Below, piece after piece: positions 30,750-40,188 of a stretch of DNA of 44,949 bases. The notes under the pieces are model-generated. The model saw only the letters and a program-made list of their open reading frames with translations. It was not told the DNA's origin and ran no database searches. How positions within the stretch are numbered: the stretch's first letter is position 1; each line of letters begins with the position of its first letter. Made by a program: the position numbers and the translations under genes. This stretch comes from Bacteroidales bacterium. GTDB lineage: Bacteria > Bacteroidota > Bacteroidia > Bacteroidales > P3. Where the stretch lies: positions 1 to 44,949 of the forward strand of contig JAFWOP010000013.1 in NCBI GenBank assembly GCA_017545365.1, read 5' to 3'.

Positions 30750-31382
30750 ATGAAAAAAATTGCAACGATATTGGTGGCAGCCTTCGCCTTCTGCTGCGGG
30801 GCTTACGCACAGGATTATGTCGTCCCGGTGGAGACTTGGGACTATGAGGAAATCAATGGTAGCAACTATCACGGCTACAACTTCCACGAAAGCTGGGATG
30901 TTGACTTCACCATCGAAAACCAGGATGGCCGCTATACCCCCACCGAGGAGGATATCGCCGAGGCCGAACGTCTGATTCAGAAACGTCTCGCCTACGTCAA
31001 CCGTCACCACATCAACCAGGAGGGCGACTGCCCCGTGGTGGATGAGCATATCCGCAAGTACGAACGTCAGTATGTGGGCTTCACCGACATTACGGGCTGC
31101 CGTATCGTGTGGGTGAACTTCGTTTGGGATGAGAGTGCTGCCGAGCGTCTGAAACAGGACATCGTGCTCACCGAGGGTGGCTGTGGCCATTATTGGCATA
31201 TCAAGGTGAACCTCTCCACCGGCAAAGTCTACGGCCTGGAGGTGAACTCCTTGGGTGATGTCAAATACATACCCCGTACCAAGAAGCCGGCTCACCGCAT
31301 CAGCCGTCCCCGTGCGCCTCAGGCTCCGGGCAAGATACGCAAGACCGGTATCCCGCACGACCCCAACGAGGCTAGATTCTAA
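30750..31382 (+). CDS. Secreted protein of unknown function
   Basis: The 210-residue protein begins MKKIATILVAAF with a signal peptide ending AYAQ. The mature part is acidic, with ETWDYEEINGSNYHGYN, a helical segment EEDIAEAERLIQKRL, and GGCGHYWHIKVNLSTGKVYG with two Cys that could form a disulfide. A basic Pro-rich tail follows (ISRPRAPQAPGK). I do not recognise a family. The promoter fixes the start. A hairpin terminator follows, so it is transcribed alone. Confidence 0.7.
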   Translation: MKKIATILVAAFAFCCGAYAQDYVVPVETWDYEEINGSNYHGYNFHESWDVDFTIENQDGRYTPTEEDIAEAERLIQKRLAYVNRHHINQEGDCPVVDEHIRKYERQYVGFTDITGCRIVWVNFVWDESAAERLKQDIVLTEGGCGHYWHIKVNLSTGKVYGLEVNSLGDVKYIPRTKKPAHRISRPRAPQAPGKIRKTGIPHDPNEARF

Positions 31383-31413
31383 GGGGTGGTCAAATAGGTA
31401 GAAATTAGTTCTT

Positions 31414-31450
31414 CTGAGTACTCCGAGTAATCTGGGTACTCAGAGTTTTT
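31414..31450 (+). terminator. Terminator after the secreted protein gene
   Basis: CTGAGTAC (31414-31421) pairs with GTACTCAG (31436-31443) and five T follow (31446-31450). It separates this gene from the carboxypeptidase gene. Confidence 0.7.
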
Positions 31451-31473
31451 ATTGAAAATACAAATCGCTAGTA

Positions 31474-32679
31474 ATGAAAAAGACCTTTATCGCCCTCTTC
31501 CTCCTTTCTTCAGTCATGGTCATGGCTCAGAAACCCCGTCCCGATGCTTTCGCCCCCCTGCCCGACACCTCCCTCTCTCCCAAAGCCGTCGACATGGCCA
31601 CCACCCTTGATGAGATGGATGCCTGGAACCGTTACCCCACCTACGAGGTTTATGTGGCCATGATGCAGCGTTTTGCCGACAATTACCCCGACCTATGCCA
31701 TCTCGACACCATCGGCACCTCAATTCAGGGCCGCCTTATCCTCTCGTTGGCCATCACCGGGTCGGCACTCACCGACAACTACCGTCCCGAATTCTTCTAC
31801 TCCTCCACCATGCATGGCGACGAGGTGACGGGCTTCTACCTCATGCTGCGCCTCTGCGACACGCTGCTCCGCAGCTACGGCATCTCGCAGGACATCACCA
31901 GCCTCCTCGACCGCACCCGCATCTGCATTAACCCACTCTCCAATCCCGACGGCACCTACCATGGTGGCAACAGCACCGTTGCCCGTGCGTGGCGTTATAA
32001 TTCCGACTATGTGGACCTCAACCGCAACTACCCCGACCCCTTTGGCACCGACCCTCTCGAACCACTGCAGCCCGAGAACGAGGCGATGATAGACTATGTG
32101 TCCCAGCACAACTTCCGCCTCTCGGCCAACCTCCACGGAGGTTCCGAGGTGATGAACTACCCTTGGGACAGCTTCACCTCCAGCCAGCAGCTCAACGAGC
32201 ATAGCGAATGGTGGAAGGAGGTGTGCAAACGCTTTGTCGACACCTGTCGGCTGGTGGACAGCCAACGTTTCCGCGATGTAAACTCCAGAGGCTACATCAA
32301 CGGTGGCGACTGGTATGTCATACACAATGGCCGACAGGATTACTTCAACTACTACCACAACATGCGCGAGCTCACCATGGAGCTCTCCACTTCCAAAACG
32401 CTCTCCACCACCCGCCTCAACCACTACTGGCAGTGCCAGTCGCAGGCCCTTATCAACTACATCAAGGAAATCCACAACCTCGACGACACCTCGGCTGTAG
32501 GCATCTGTCCCCAGCCCCAACCTAAGGCAGAGAACATCTGCGCCTACCCCAACCCCACCACTGGTAGCATCACCGTCCAGGGCCTCTATGGCAGTTATCA
32601 TTACGACCTCTCCGACCGTCCTTCGGGGGTTTATATCCTCAATGTCGAGGGCCGTCCGGTGAAAGTGGTCAAGCACTGA
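31474..32679 (+). CDS. M14 family zinc carboxypeptidase with T9SS sorting tail
   Basis: The 401-residue secreted enzyme removes C-terminal residues from peptides. After a signal peptide ending VMAQ it has the zinc site HGDE (His114, Glu117) and His221 in LHGGSE, the substrate block DLNRNYP at 181-187 and the catalytic Glu303 in TMELS. A short C-terminal segment YPNPTTGSITV, then SGVYILNVEG and KVVKH, is a type IX secretion sorting tail. It completes a peptide-feeding theme with the C69 dipeptidase and the serine protease. Its stop overlaps the next start (TGATG). Confidence 0.92.
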   Translation: MKKTFIALFLLSSVMVMAQKPRPDAFAPLPDTSLSPKAVDMATTLDEMDAWNRYPTYEVYVAMMQRFADNYPDLCHLDTIGTSIQGRLILSLAITGSALTDNYRPEFFYSSTMHGDEVTGFYLMLRLCDTLLRSYGISQDITSLLDRTRICINPLSNPDGTYHGGNSTVARAWRYNSDYVDLNRNYPDPFGTDPLEPLQPENEAMIDYVSQHNFRLSANLHGGSEVMNYPWDSFTSSQQLNEHSEWWKEVCKRFVDTCRLVDSQRFRDVNSRGYINGGDWYVIHNGRQDYFNYYHNMRELTMELSTSKTLSTTRLNHYWQCQSQALINYIKEIHNLDDTSAVGICPQPQPKAENICAYPNPTTGSITVQGLYGSYHYDLSDRPSGVYILNVEGRPVKVVKH

Positions 32680-33848
32680 TGCCCCGCTATTCGCATATCT
32701 CCGTGGCCGTCCCCATGCTGGACGAGTACGCGAACATCCCTGCCTTTCTGCAACGGCTCCGCCGGCAGACCTTCACCCGGTTTACCTTCTACTGCTGTGT
32801 GAACAACGAAGAGGGCGGCTTAGGTTTTGAAGGCAACCAGCGCAGCCTCGAACTCTTGCGGCAGGTGAATGACATCCCCGTCGTCGTCATCGACCGCAGC
32901 TCCCCCGGAAAGGGATGGACTGGCAAGAAGAAAGGAGTTGGCTGGGCACGCAAGCTGCTCTTTGAGCGTATCATGGAGGAACATGAAGATGACGAGCTGG
33001 TGGTGAGTCTCGATGCCGACACCGACTTCGACGACGACTATCTCGAAGCCCTCTTAGCCACCATGAATGAGCATCCCGGCTGCAACGCCTTCAGCGTCCC
33101 CTATTACCACCCTCTCAATCACGACGAGGCGCTCGACCGTCCGATGCTCCGCTACGAATGCTATATGCGCCACTATCTGTTGGGACTGCTGCGTATCGGC
33201 AGCCCCTATGCCTTTACCGCCTTGGGCAGCGCCATGGCGTTCCCCCTTTGGGCATATCGCCGTGTAGGTGGTATCACCCCCCTGCAAGGAGGCGAGGACT
33301 TCTATTTATTGCAGAAATTCGCCAAGACAGGCCGTTTGGTGAGCCAATTTGTCGAACCCTATCGTGGGTGGGGCATGGTGGTACGTCCGCAGGGGCGCGT
33401 CTCTTCGCGCGTGCCTTTCGGCACAGGCCCTGCCATAGCCAAAGGACTCACAAGGATGGGCGAGAGCTATCCGTTCTATTCGGATGAAGGCTATGCCGCC
33501 GTCAAGGCCACCTACGACCTCTTTCCCGCCCTCTACGACGGCGATGTCGAAACGCCCATGTCCTCCTTCCTCCGGCAGCAGCTGGCCACCGACGACCTCT
33601 GGACGTCCCTCCGTGCCAATTTCAAGAGCCGTGACCTTTTTGTCCGTGCCTGTGCCGAGCGGGTCGACGGTCTCCGTATTCTCCAGTATCTCAAGAACAC
33701 CCCTGCATACCGTCTGCCCGCGGCCTCCCTCCCTGTCGATTTTCTCCACGACTCGGTCTCCCGCCTTGACGAATACCGCAACAGCCTCTTCGCCGAAGAG
33801 ATGACGCTCCGCCACCCCCTCAATATCACGCCGGACAAACCTAATTAA
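32679..33848 (+). CDS. Glycosyltransferase family 2 protein
   Basis: The 389-residue protein has the GT-A fold marks: VAVPMLDEYANIPAFL at the start, the metal-binding SLDADTDFDDDY near residue 110, and GGEDFYLLQKFAK near residue 207. It lacks clear membrane helices and so acts in the cytoplasm or at the membrane face. Donor and acceptor cannot be read. It overlaps the carboxypeptidase gene by one base, an unlikely partner, so co-transcription may be incidental. The following 240 bases hold nothing I can support. Confidence 0.83.
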   Translation: MPRYSHISVAVPMLDEYANIPAFLQRLRRQTFTRFTFYCCVNNEEGGLGFEGNQRSLELLRQVNDIPVVVIDRSSPGKGWTGKKKGVGWARKLLFERIMEEHEDDELVVSLDADTDFDDDYLEALLATMNEHPGCNAFSVPYYHPLNHDEALDRPMLRYECYMRHYLLGLLRIGSPYAFTALGSAMAFPLWAYRRVGGITPLQGGEDFYLLQKFAKTGRLVSQFVEPYRGWGMVVRPQGRVSSRVPFGTGPAIAKGLTRMGESYPFYSDEGYAAVKATYDLFPALYDGDVETPMSSFLRQQLATDDLWTSLRANFKSRDLFVRACAERVDGLRILQYLKNTPAYRLPAASLPVDFLHDSVSRLDEYRNSLFAEEMTLRHPLNITPDKPN

Positions 33849-34088
33849 CAATACTTTACTTCTTTGATGCTTCTAATTTTTTTATGTATTATTTCTTATG
33901 GAAAAACAAAGTACGTGGAATGTTTGAAGGGAACATGATGAAAAGTCAAAATAAAGGGTGTGATGCCTCTGACTTCGTTGTGAGGGCTATGGTAAGCGCA
34001 AGAGCAATTGTTGTTTTTTTTGTGTAGGTGGTGAAACGATAAGGTCAGGACAAATGGGAAACAGAGTTATAGTCTTTTGATTAGGAAT

Positions 34089-34838
34089 ATGATAAATGAT
34101 ACCTTGTGCCAAGAGTTGAAGCGATATGCAGCCATGTATGAGACTGAGGCGTTCCTGCAAGGCGACCCGTCGTGGTTTATGCACCAGGTGAAAGGTTCGG
34201 CCAATCAGGAGGCGACGGCATTTGTGGCATCGTGCCTTAGTTATGGCAGCCGCAAGCAGTTTATGCCCAAGATTCAGTGGCTGTTGGATTGTGCCGGCGG
34301 TGAGATGGACGCATGGGTGCGCGAGGGTGGTTTTGAGGCAGTATTGCCCGCCGCAGGCTGCGGTTGCTTCTATCGGCTCAATACGGTGGGGCAGATGAAT
34401 GCCTTTCTGAGGGCGTACCGACGTTTGTTGTTGGAGCATGGCACGTTGGGAGCGTATGTGAAGGAGCGGGCCGACAGCGGTCTTGCTGCAGTGGAGACGA
34501 TATGTGGCTATTTCTCAGGTGAGGGGGCAGGCGGTCTGGTGCCGCAGGACGCGCGGTCGGCATGCAAGCGGGTGTGTATGTTCCTTCGCTGGATGGTGCG
34601 CAGCGGGTCGCCGGTGGACTTGGGCTTGTGGGCAGACTTTATCGACCGCCGCACCCTTATTATGCCCTTAGATACACACGTGCTCGCCGAATCGCAAAGG
34701 TTAGGTCTGTTCAAATGCGGCTCTGCCACCATGTCGGCGGCACAGCGGCTCACACAAAGGATGTTAGAAGTATTCCCCGACGACCCCTTGAAGGGCGACT
34801 TCGCCCTGTTTGGCTACGGGATGAGCCATGCGAAGTAG
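34089..34838 (+). CDS. TIGR02757 family (DUF2400) protein
   Basis: The 249-residue protein shows the family's blocks: WFMHQVKGSANQEATAFVAS near the start, CKRVCMFLRWMVR, DLGLW, LIMPLDTHV and DPLKGDFALFGYG at the end. The helical layout with a lysine after the helix-turn region is reminiscent of HhH-GPD DNA glycosylases, and distant kinship has been suggested, but function is unknown. The TTG reading at 34077 is four codons upstream; ATG 34089 is preferred. It is convergent with the next gene, with four bases between stops. Confidence 0.87.
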   Translation: MINDTLCQELKRYAAMYETEAFLQGDPSWFMHQVKGSANQEATAFVASCLSYGSRKQFMPKIQWLLDCAGGEMDAWVREGGFEAVLPAAGCGCFYRLNTVGQMNAFLRAYRRLLLEHGTLGAYVKERADSGLAAVETICGYFSGEGAGGLVPQDARSACKRVCMFLRWMVRSGSPVDLGLWADFIDRRTLIMPLDTHVLAESQRLGLFKCGSATMSAAQRLTQRMLEVFPDDPLKGDFALFGYGMSHAK

Positions 34839-34842
34839 CGTA

Positions 34843-35343
34843 TTATTGTTTTGCCAAGTCCGTTATTTTCTTTGCCAGAGCATCACGTTGTGCATCTGTC
34901 ATACAGAGTCCGAAGCGGTAGCGTCGTGAGTTGGAATAAACGACACGCAGGGTTTCTGGTAGGCGGCCCCACAGCCATAGCGTGCGACCGTTGTATGTTT
35001 CCACGCGCCGTATGGCGGAGAGCGGTATCTCTTTCCTGCGGTGGAAGATGCAGCCGTGACACTTAATTACCAGTGTTTCGTGTTGCACCGAGATGGTCTC
35101 GGTGGTGCGGTTCCAGCGCAGATATTTGTTCAGATATACCAATCCGCCATACACTGAAAAAAGCACGCAGGCGATGAGTAGAAGCACAAGCCATGCGATT
35201 TCTGATGGTAGGACTCTCCACCAGAGCCATGCTCCGTATAAGATAAGAACACCCTGCAGGAAGGAGCCAACACAGTGAATGATATCATTCTCGTTGCTGT
35301 GGTTAGGGTCTTTATGCGTTATGTTCGTTGCCAGGACTTCCAT
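34843..35343 (-). CDS. Membrane protein with a PH-like C-terminal domain
   Basis: The 166-residue protein has two membrane helices at about 28-48 and 51-72 and a soluble C-terminal domain with TETISVQHETLVIKCHG, RRKEIPLSAIRRVETYNG and DAQRDALAKKI. The pattern is that of bacterial PH-domain membrane proteins. It is the third gene of an operon with YcxB-like and lipoprotein genes (gap of five bases). Its role is unknown. Confidence 0.65.
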   Translation of the reverse strand: MEVLATNITHKDPNHSNENDIIHCVGSFLQGVLILYGAWLWWRVLPSEIAWLVLLLIACVLFSVYGGLVYLNKYLRWNRTTETISVQHETLVIKCHGCIFHRRKEIPLSAIRRVETYNGRTLWLWGRLPETLRVVYSNSRRYRFGLCMTDAQRDALAKKITDLAKQ

Positions 35344-35348
35344 ACCGA

Positions 35349-35846
35349 CTATAGATTGCTTTTCTTCTTGATAGATTGCAGGAATTCGGGTAAGCCGTCG
35401 GGGCAGGCAGCGAGGGGCAGGACAACGCCGACCCTTGGCGAGCGCATCAGGTAGATGTTGGTCTTGGTGAAATGGATGGCTGTTAGCTGCTTGTAGGCGA
35501 TATTGGCATTGGCGTTGGAAGTTGATTGCTCGTAGTGGTCGTCGAAGAAAAGGATGGTCTGCTCAGAGCCTCCTTCTTTTACTACGTATTGGCGATAGTA
35601 GCGTTTGGCGGTGAAGTCGATGCCGATGGTGTACATCCAAATGAATAATAACATGCCGGCAAGCATTCCCACGGATAAGGGTACGTCGCTTCCTTTTATG
35701 AATTGGTTGATGGCAAAGGCTAAGATAAGAAGGCCGCCCACAATGATGATGGCCGAACTCTTCTTGGTGCTGTGGGCGACATAGTGGCTGAACCGCACAA
35801 ATTCCTCTTCGGTGAGAGCTGTCTTTACACTGTATAGGGGTTCCAT
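35349..35846 (-). CDS. YcxB-like membrane protein
   Basis: The 165-residue protein has two membrane helices (about 31-47 and 56-74) and a C-terminal YcxB-like domain with FFDDHYEQSTSNANANIAYKQLTAIHFTKTNIYLM. The YcxB-like family is of unknown function and is often found in small membrane operons, as here, where it lies between a lipoprotein gene and another PH-like membrane protein. Confidence 0.78.
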   Translation of the reverse strand: MEPLYSVKTALTEEEFVRFSHYVAHSTKKSSAIIIVGGLLILAFAINQFIKGSDVPLSVGMLAGMLLFIWMYTIGIDFTAKRYYRQYVVKEGGSEQTILFFDDHYEQSTSNANANIAYKQLTAIHFTKTNIYLMRSPRVGVVLPLAACPDGLPEFLQSIKKKSNL

Positions 35847-35858
35847 AGGATGTATTGT

Positions 35859-36686
35859 TTATTGAATGGTGATTGTCAGTTTGTAATATACGGGTGTGCC
35901 GTGTGGGGCAAGGGTTGTGGGTTTGTAGCCGCCTGCGTATCCCCATTGGCTGTTGCCATTGGAAACGGCTTTGACAAGCAGTTCGTTGTCGCTTATCCAG
36001 CAGAGGTTGAAGTCGCAATCTTCATTCCAGCGATAGTCGAGATAGTGGCACAGCGGAATCATGTGGTGTGCCGAACTGTCATAGTAATAGAACCACAGCG
36101 AGCCGTGGAAATCGCAGTCGTGTCCCTCCTGCCCGACGAATATGCGGTTGGTGCCATAGGTGCGGGTCTCGGACTGCATGAAAGTGGAGTCGATGAGGTG
36201 GTCTTCGGTCATCATGAACGACTCGTTGGTCAAGGGGGCGTACATGACAAACTCGTATTGCTTGGTTTGGGGGAAGTGGTAGATGGGGCGGCAGGATTTG
36301 CGCATCTCCTGAAGTATCTCGCTGCTGTCGTAGTCATAGCCTCTTATTATGTCATACCGCCTTGAGGCGGGATTGGATAGTTCGTATAGTTCGGCATACA
36401 GAGTGCTGTTGGTGTCCACGGGGATGGGCTGTAGGGTATAGCGGTCAGTGAGCAGTTGCTCATACTGCTTTTGCGTGATTTGCTCGGGGATGATGGCTAT
36501 GCGGTTGTCGGCGGAGAAAGTGGAATAGCCATTGATTGAATCTACATGGTATGCCTCATCCTTAGGTGCGAAGTACTCTTTGATGTCGGCAAAGTCTGTA
36601 ATTGGGAGGCCCTGCGTGCCGCACTTGCAGGCAGTTGTCAATACGACGGTGCACACGATGATGCCGAGTAGGTACATTTTCTTCAT
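35859..36686 (-). CDS. Lipoprotein of unknown function
   Basis: The 275-residue protein begins MKKMYLLGIIVC and has a lipobox TTAC (Cys20). It is acidic and rich in aromatic residues, for example GSLWFYYYDSSAHHMIP and NEDCDFNLCWISDNE. No family is recognised. It is the first gene of the three-gene operon that continues with the YcxB-like and PH-like membrane proteins, 12 bases apart. Confidence 0.68.
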   Translation of the reverse strand: MKKMYLLGIIVCTVVLTTACKCGTQGLPITDFADIKEYFAPKDEAYHVDSINGYSTFSADNRIAIIPEQITQKQYEQLLTDRYTLQPIPVDTNSTLYAELYELSNPASRRYDIIRGYDYDSSEILQEMRKSCRPIYHFPQTKQYEFVMYAPLTNESFMMTEDHLIDSTFMQSETRTYGTNRIFVGQEGHDCDFHGSLWFYYYDSSAHHMIPLCHYLDYRWNEDCDFNLCWISDNELLVKAVSNGNSQWGYAGGYKPTTLAPHGTPVYYKLTITIQ

Positions 36687-36825
36687 GAATTGAGATGTTT
36701 TTGTCTCATAACGTTAATGAGGGTGTTTTATTGTGTGGAAAGGTGAGCTATAGTCTCGTCTAACTTTTGGGTCTGTCATACAATAATAAACGGTCTTTCA
36801 CGTTACTGTATCAAATAATAAGACT

Positions 36826-37080
36826 ATGCCGGAATTATTTAGAGCATACGGGTTCGTATTTATGTTCTTTAGCCTTGAACATGCCCCTATCCATGTCCAT
36901 GTGGTGGGTAAGGACGGAGATGCAGAATATGAGTGGGATGGTGAGCGTTTTATCCTGCAGCAGCAACATAACATCAAGGCCTCTGACTTGCGCAAGATTC
37001 GTACGATGATAGACGACAATGCGGATATTATCGTTAGTCGGTGGAATCAATATTTCAAGGAGGTGAAAAATGAAGATTGA
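36826..37080 (+). CDS. DUF4160 protein (toxin-antitoxin-like pair)
   Basis: The 84-residue protein has the family pattern MFFSLEHAPIHVHVVGKDGDAEYEW (read as FFSLEH then HVHV) and DLRKIRTMIDDN. DUF4160 genes are nearly always followed by DUF2442, as here with an 11-base overlap, and the pair is considered a putative toxin-antitoxin or related two-component module. Which member would be the toxin is not established. Confidence 0.85.
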   Translation: MPELFRAYGFVFMFFSLEHAPIHVHVVGKDGDAEYEWDGERFILQQQHNIKASDLRKIRTMIDDNADIIVSRWNQYFKEVKNED

Positions 37081-37306
37081 GAGTATTTGGTTTAAGGATA
37101 ATTATATCTATGGCAAGACCGATGGGGGAGAAGTATTCCGTCAGTCGTTGCATTTATATCCCCGCTTAAGTCATGCTACTGATGAACAACGTGCAGACTA
37201 TTATATGAGTACTGTCGGCATCCACTGGCGTAATATCGATGAGGACATTAGTTTTGAGAGTTTTCTATATGACAAACAAAGTCCTGTGCTGATGTACATG
37301 GGGTGA
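37070..37306 (+). CDS. DUF2442 protein (partner of DUF4160)
   Basis: The 78-residue protein has the DUF2442 marks: an N-terminal beta part ending in DGGEVFRQSLHLYPRL, and the C-terminal VGIHWRNIDEDISFESFLY. Its start overlaps the DUF4160 gene, so the two are co-translated. The family core is predicted to bind DNA or its partner. Confidence 0.85.
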   Translation: MKIESIWFKDNYIYGKTDGGEVFRQSLHLYPRLSHATDEQRADYYMSTVGIHWRNIDEDISFESFLYDKQSPVLMYMG

Positions 37307-37336
37307 AAATGCCATCACACACAATAAGCGATAACG

Positions 37337-39181
37337 ATGTCGGATTCGGTTTCAAAGATGGGTGTGGGCGGACTGCTGAAGAAGTTGCTGCCTTTTGTGC
37401 TGCCATATAGGTGGCTGCTGATATTGACTCTGGTGCTGACCTTTGTGGGGTCGCTGATGGCACAGGTGAACGCCGTGGTGCTCGACCGCGCGGTGGATGC
37501 CATCAATGCCCTGCTGCATGTGGAGGGGGGATTTGAGTGGGGCGAGGCGGCACGGCTGCTGCTCATTGTCAGCGTGGTGCTGCTGGGCAAAGAGGTGCTG
37601 GCTGCGGTGATAACGTTCGGGCAGCGCATTTTCGGCGAGAAGATAAGGATTAACGTGAGCCGCGACCTGTCGCTACGGGTGGTGGACCGCATCCTGCAGT
37701 TCCGCATGGCGTTCTTCAGCAACGAGGGCAACGAGCCAGGCAAGTTGCAGACCCGCATCGACCGCGGCGTGATGAGCCTCAGCAATACGGTCAAGAACTT
37801 CTTTATCGACATCCTGCCACTGTTCACTAGCGCGGTGATGGCGCTGGTGCTGATGTTCGTGGCTAATGTGTATGTGGGACTGGTGGCGGTGGCCATCATC
37901 CCGATATACTTCTTCATCACCGCCCGACAGGGGGTGCGGATGAAGGGTTGGCGACGGCGTGTGTTCGGCACCCACCAGGCGTTGAACCACGGCATCATGA
38001 ACATTATCGAGAGCATGGGGGTTATCAAGTCGTTCAACCGCGAGCGGCTCGAGGCAGACCGACAGGCAAAGCTACAGAACGACTCCACCGACCAGCAGAT
38101 GGCCACACGCCGCATCAGCTTCCTTTTCGAGGGGCTGAAGACTTTTGTAGAGCAGATAGGCACAGTGCTGATTATTATCCTCACCGCCTACCTAGTGCTG
38201 ATTGACTATCCGGGCATGACCATCGGTAAGATTATGTATCATGTGCTGCTGTTCAGCAATGTCAGCGCACCCATCCGTCAGCTGCACCGCATCTACGACG
38301 ACCTGAACGATGCGCTCATCTATGCGGAGGGCTTCTTTGGCATATTGGAGGCGGACAACGAGGTGGAGGAGTCGGGCGACTATCGTCCCAAGGAGGTGAG
38401 GGGTTGCTTTGAACTCAGAGATGTGGAGTTCACCTACAGCAACGGTACGCACGCCATACGCGACTTGACTATGACTATCGAACCCGGCAAGACGACCGCC
38501 TTGGTGGGGCTGAGTGGCGCGGGGAAGTCGACGATAGTGAACTTGCTGGATAAGTTTTACTCCCCCGACAGCGGCAGCATCATACTGGATGGTGTGCCGT
38601 TGAAGGAGTGGGACACGCAGGTGCTGCGCGACAACATTGGGTTGGTGTTGCAGAAGAACCATATCTTTAGTGGCACCATAGAGGAGAATATCCGCTACGG
38701 CAACCCGTCCGCCACACACGAAGAGGTGGAGCAGGCGGCACGGCAGGCGTATATCTACGACCAGATTGTGGCATTGCCCGACGGCTTCCAATCTAATGCC
38801 TTGCAGCTGAGTGGTGGACAGCAGCAGCGCATCGCCATTGCCCGCATGTTCCTGAAGAACCCGCCCATCATATTCCTGGACGAGCCGACTGCCAGCCTCG
38901 ATGCCATCGCGACGGAGCAGATAAAGGCTTCCATCGATGCCATCAAGAAAGGTCGCACAGTCATCGTCATCAGCCACAACATTGGGCAGATAATAGACTC
39001 CGACGCGCTCTACGTCCTTGACACAGGCCACGTCGTGCAGCACGGAAGCCCAACAGAGGTGTACCAGCAAGGCGGATTGTACAAGGAAATTTTCGATGCC
39101 TCCGCCCGCAGCATGAACGTGGACAAGATAGCCGACACAGTTAATTTGAATGTGGAAATGCGGGAATGTGTGAACGTGTGA
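37337..39181 (+). CDS. ABC exporter, fused permease and ATPase
   Basis: The 614-residue protein has six membrane helices in residues 18-310 (ABC type 1 exporter fold) and a nucleotide-binding domain with Walker A GLSGAGKST at about 391-399, the signature LSGGQQQR near 490, Walker B with IIFLDEPTAS at about 511-520 and the H-loop VISHN. It works as a dimer in the inner membrane and exports lipids, drugs or peptides; substrate unknown. It stands alone, 30 bases after the DUF2442 stop. Confidence 0.93.
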   Translation: MSDSVSKMGVGGLLKKLLPFVLPYRWLLILTLVLTFVGSLMAQVNAVVLDRAVDAINALLHVEGGFEWGEAARLLLIVSVVLLGKEVLAAVITFGQRIFGEKIRINVSRDLSLRVVDRILQFRMAFFSNEGNEPGKLQTRIDRGVMSLSNTVKNFFIDILPLFTSAVMALVLMFVANVYVGLVAVAIIPIYFFITARQGVRMKGWRRRVFGTHQALNHGIMNIIESMGVIKSFNRERLEADRQAKLQNDSTDQQMATRRISFLFEGLKTFVEQIGTVLIIILTAYLVLIDYPGMTIGKIMYHVLLFSNVSAPIRQLHRIYDDLNDALIYAEGFFGILEADNEVEESGDYRPKEVRGCFELRDVEFTYSNGTHAIRDLTMTIEPGKTTALVGLSGAGKSTIVNLLDKFYSPDSGSIILDGVPLKEWDTQVLRDNIGLVLQKNHIFSGTIEENIRYGNPSATHEEVEQAARQAYIYDQIVALPDGFQSNALQLSGGQQQRIAIARMFLKNPPIIFLDEPTASLDAIATEQIKASIDAIKKGRTVIVISHNIGQIIDSDALYVLDTGHVVQHGSPTEVYQQGGLYKEIFDASARSMNVDKIADTVNLNVEMRECVNV

Positions 39182-39189
39182 ATCGATAC

Positions 39190-39278
39190 GAATTAACACA
39201 TTAACGGGTTAGCACATTCATAAAGATGATAATTGACCAACGAATTAACACATTGACGAGTTAACACATTCATAAAAA
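39190..39278. repeat. Imperfect 37-base direct repeat
   Basis: The blocks 39190-39226 and 39242-39278 are near-identical (period 52) and are themselves built of AACACATT-like words separated by ACG. They fill the gap between the ABC exporter stop and the PhzF start. Such AATTAACACATT repeats recur in Bacteroidales intergenic DNA as I recall. Confidence 0.7.
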
Positions 39279-39279
39279 T

Positions 39280-40119
39280 ATGCAGTATTATATTGTTGAT
39301 GCTTTTACCACACAGTCCTTTGGCGGTAATCCCGCCGGAGTGGTGCTTCTGCCGCAGGACAGCGGTTTTCCTGATGAGAAATTGATGCAGCAGGTGGCTG
39401 CCGAACTGCGGTATTCTGAGACGGTTTTTGTGCAACGCAATGGCGAACGGGAGTTCACCGTACGCTATTTTACGCCCCGCAGCGAAGTGGACCTCTGTGG
39501 TCACGCTACGATAGCATCGTTCGGAGTGCTGTACCAAGAGGGCCTGTTGGTAGAAGGCTCGGTATGCCTGAACCACACGCTGGCTGGTGACCTTGAGGTG
39601 GTGGCTGGCGAGCGGGTGATGATGCAGATGGCTGCCCCTAAGATGGTAGGGGAAGTGAAGGAGGTGGAACGGCTGTGCCATATTATGCGGTGTGATGTAC
39701 CGTCGCAGCCTGTAGAGATTATCTCTACAGGTTTGCCCGACATCATCCTGCCGGTCACCAGTCTGGAAGAGCTGGACGCCCTATGTCCCGATATGGCCGC
39801 CTTGGCGGAGATGAGCCGCGAGTTGGATGTGGTGGGAGTTCATGCCTACGTGCCAGCTGGAGACAGGTACACTGCCCATGCACGCAACTTCGCCCCCCTG
39901 TATGGTGTGGACGAGGAGTCGGCCACTGGCACTGCCAATGCAGCCTTGACGCATTATCTACAGCGTCGCGGCATGGTACAGACTGGCAATGAGTGTGCCT
40001 TTCTGCAAGGCGAGAAGATGGGACGTCCCTCGGTGGTGGAGAGTACCTTACGCCCCGACGGCACTATATACGTAGGCGGGAAATGCTGCATTGTGGCGAA
40101 GGGAGAGCTGTTAGTTTAA
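39280..40119 (+). CDS. PhzF family isomerase
   Basis: The 279-residue protein has the two-lobed PhzF fold with the catalytic Glu47 in RYSETVF, FGGNPAGV near the start, the DLCGHATIAS block and the later EESATGTANAAL. PhzF enzymes isomerise or epimerise small acids; most non-phenazine members have no known substrate. No phenazine genes are near, so the name should be read as the family only. Confidence 0.92.
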   Translation: MQYYIVDAFTTQSFGGNPAGVVLLPQDSGFPDEKLMQQVAAELRYSETVFVQRNGEREFTVRYFTPRSEVDLCGHATIASFGVLYQEGLLVEGSVCLNHTLAGDLEVVAGERVMMQMAAPKMVGEVKEVERLCHIMRCDVPSQPVEIISTGLPDIILPVTSLEELDALCPDMAALAEMSRELDVVGVHAYVPAGDRYTAHARNFAPLYGVDEESATGTANAALTHYLQRRGMVQTGNECAFLQGEKMGRPSVVESTLRPDGTIYVGGKCCIVAKGELLV

Positions 40120-40188
40120 GTTGTAAGGATGGTTAATAGATTACTATCAGTAGTATAAGCTATTTTATCACACTTAAAAACACATTAT

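Noticed and set aside
31720..32676. 318-codon minus-strand frame
   Set aside because: It is the antisense shadow of the M14 carboxypeptidase, whose zinc ligands are all readable.
33849..34088. Short hydrophobic frame after the glycosyltransferase
   Set aside because: It has about 23 codons, no promoter or ribosome site and low complexity. It is likely chance.
38192..39199. 335-codon minus-strand frame
   Set aside because: It is antisense to the ATPase domain of the ABC exporter with intact Walker and signature motifs.
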